5,820 nucleotides of DNA from Bacteroidales bacterium (GTDB lineage Bacteria; Bacteroidota; Bacteroidia; Bacteroidales; 4484-276): the NCBI GenBank assembly GCA_018400545.1, contig JAGYLT010000160.1, forward strand, positions 1 through 5,820. The letters run 5' to 3'. Of the stretch, positions 5,378-5,820 are shown one piece after another. Below the pieces are notes generated by a model. The model searched no databases. It was not told the DNA's origin and was given only the letters and a program-made list of their open reading frames with translations. Every line of letters starts with the position of its first letter. The stretch's first letter is position 1. The position numbers were made by a program, and so were the translations under genes.

Positions 5378-5820
5378 ATGAGTGAATCAAACGAAGATTT
5401 TGAAAAAGACCTGGAACAGCTCATCAGGCTATTTAAAAAGATAAAAGATAAAACCAAAGCAGAACATTTTTCACACCTTGATCCCGCCTTTGCCCAAAAC
5501 CTCGATTTCATCATCAATAACTATGAAATGGTGAAAAATAACATCCCGAAGGAGATGTTTACCCAGATGGGATTGCCTTTTCAGCAGATGATGCGTGAGT
5601 TTATCAGACATTTGAAAACTGAGTTGGGCGAAGAATTGGAAGAGGATGACCTGATTAATGAAGAGGAAGATGTGGTTTCGGAAAGTAAAGAGGAAACATC
5701 AACCGACCAGATGAAGCCATCGGAGGAGGTTGCAAAAATAGATGCTGTTTTAAAAAAACCCGGCCTCACAACAGAGCAAATCGATAAGCTCTTAGACCGC
5801 AGGAATTACCTTTTGAATAA
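5378..5820 (+). CDS. Unrecognised acidic helical protein, 5' part (runs off window)
   Basis: An open frame starts with ATG at 5378 and stays open for 147 codons to the window edge. I do not recognise the family. The product begins MSESNEDFEKDLEQLI, has no signal peptide or membrane segment, and shows three parts: a mainly helical region 1-80 with an aromatic and methionine-rich stretch (MFTQMGLPFQQMMREF, 60-75); a strongly acidic, probably disordered linker at about 82-117; and a second helical segment from 118, including KKPGLTTEQIDKLLDRRN (126-143), still open at the edge. Support for it being a real gene is the TAnnTTTG promoter 18 bases upstream, the preceding terminator, and amino acid composition typical of a soluble protein. 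The antisense frames in this stretch are serine-rich, as expected of shadows of an acidic gene. A cytoplasmic adaptor or regulatory role is possible but only a guess. Confidence 0.75.
   Translation, partial: MSESNEDFEKDLEQLIRLFKKIKDKTKAEHFSHLDPAFAQNLDFIINNYEMVKNNIPKEMFTQMGLPFQQMMREFIRHLKTELGEELEEDDLINEEEDVVSESKEETSTDQMKPSEEVAKIDAVLKKPGLTTEQIDKLLDRRNYLLN

Noticed and set aside
5305..5769. Minus-strand frames at 5305-5517 and 5581-5769
   Set aside because: They are opposite the open frame from 5378, cover its promoter, and are serine-rich as expected of the reverse of an acidic coding region.

Overview
The window looks like a chromosomal stretch from a Bacteroidota bacterium (probably Bacteroidales-like; inferred, not proven). 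The grounds are: a lipoprotein that joins a DUF4369-type N-terminal region to a thioredoxin fold, a combination typical of this phylum; promoters of the Bacteroidota -7 type (TAnnTTTG) 18-28 bases before three genes; few Shine-Dalgarno sites at promoter-proximal starts; and an LpxH-type lipid A enzyme, which implies a Gram-negative outer membrane.

Layout. Minus strand, 1-467: an encapsulin iron-storage operon, with an encapsulated ferritin (EncFtn, 120-467) followed 11 bases later by the encapsulin shell gene, of which only the first 36 codons lie in the window (1-108). A divergent intergenic region of 232 bases separates this from a plus-strand lipoprotein gene (700-1875) whose thioredoxin-like domain has lost both active-site cysteines. 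Then, on the plus strand, comes an LpxH-type UDP-2,3-diacylglucosamine diphosphatase (1929-2702). It converges, with a gap of 9 bases, on a minus-strand glyceraldehyde-3-phosphate dehydrogenase gene (2712-3722). Divergent from that is an M20-family metallodipeptidase (3839-5212), closed by a strong intrinsic terminator (5234-5273). Finally an unrecognised acidic protein starts at 5378 and runs off the right edge.

How the genes relate. Only EncFtn and the shell form an obvious functional unit: the EncFtn C-terminus ends in a textbook encapsulin cargo-loading peptide, so the ferroxidase should be packed inside the shell for iron storage. The others look like independent transcription units (lipid A synthesis, glycolysis, peptide breakdown, an envelope lipoprotein). 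I saw no RNA genes, insertion sequences, CRISPR arrays or phage genes, and no gene-free stretch longer than 300 bases. The points most worth a second look are the encapsulin operon, the cysteine-free thioredoxin-fold lipoprotein, the LpxH motif variant, the unrecognised acidic protein at the right edge, and an inverted repeat overlapping the lpxH promoter.
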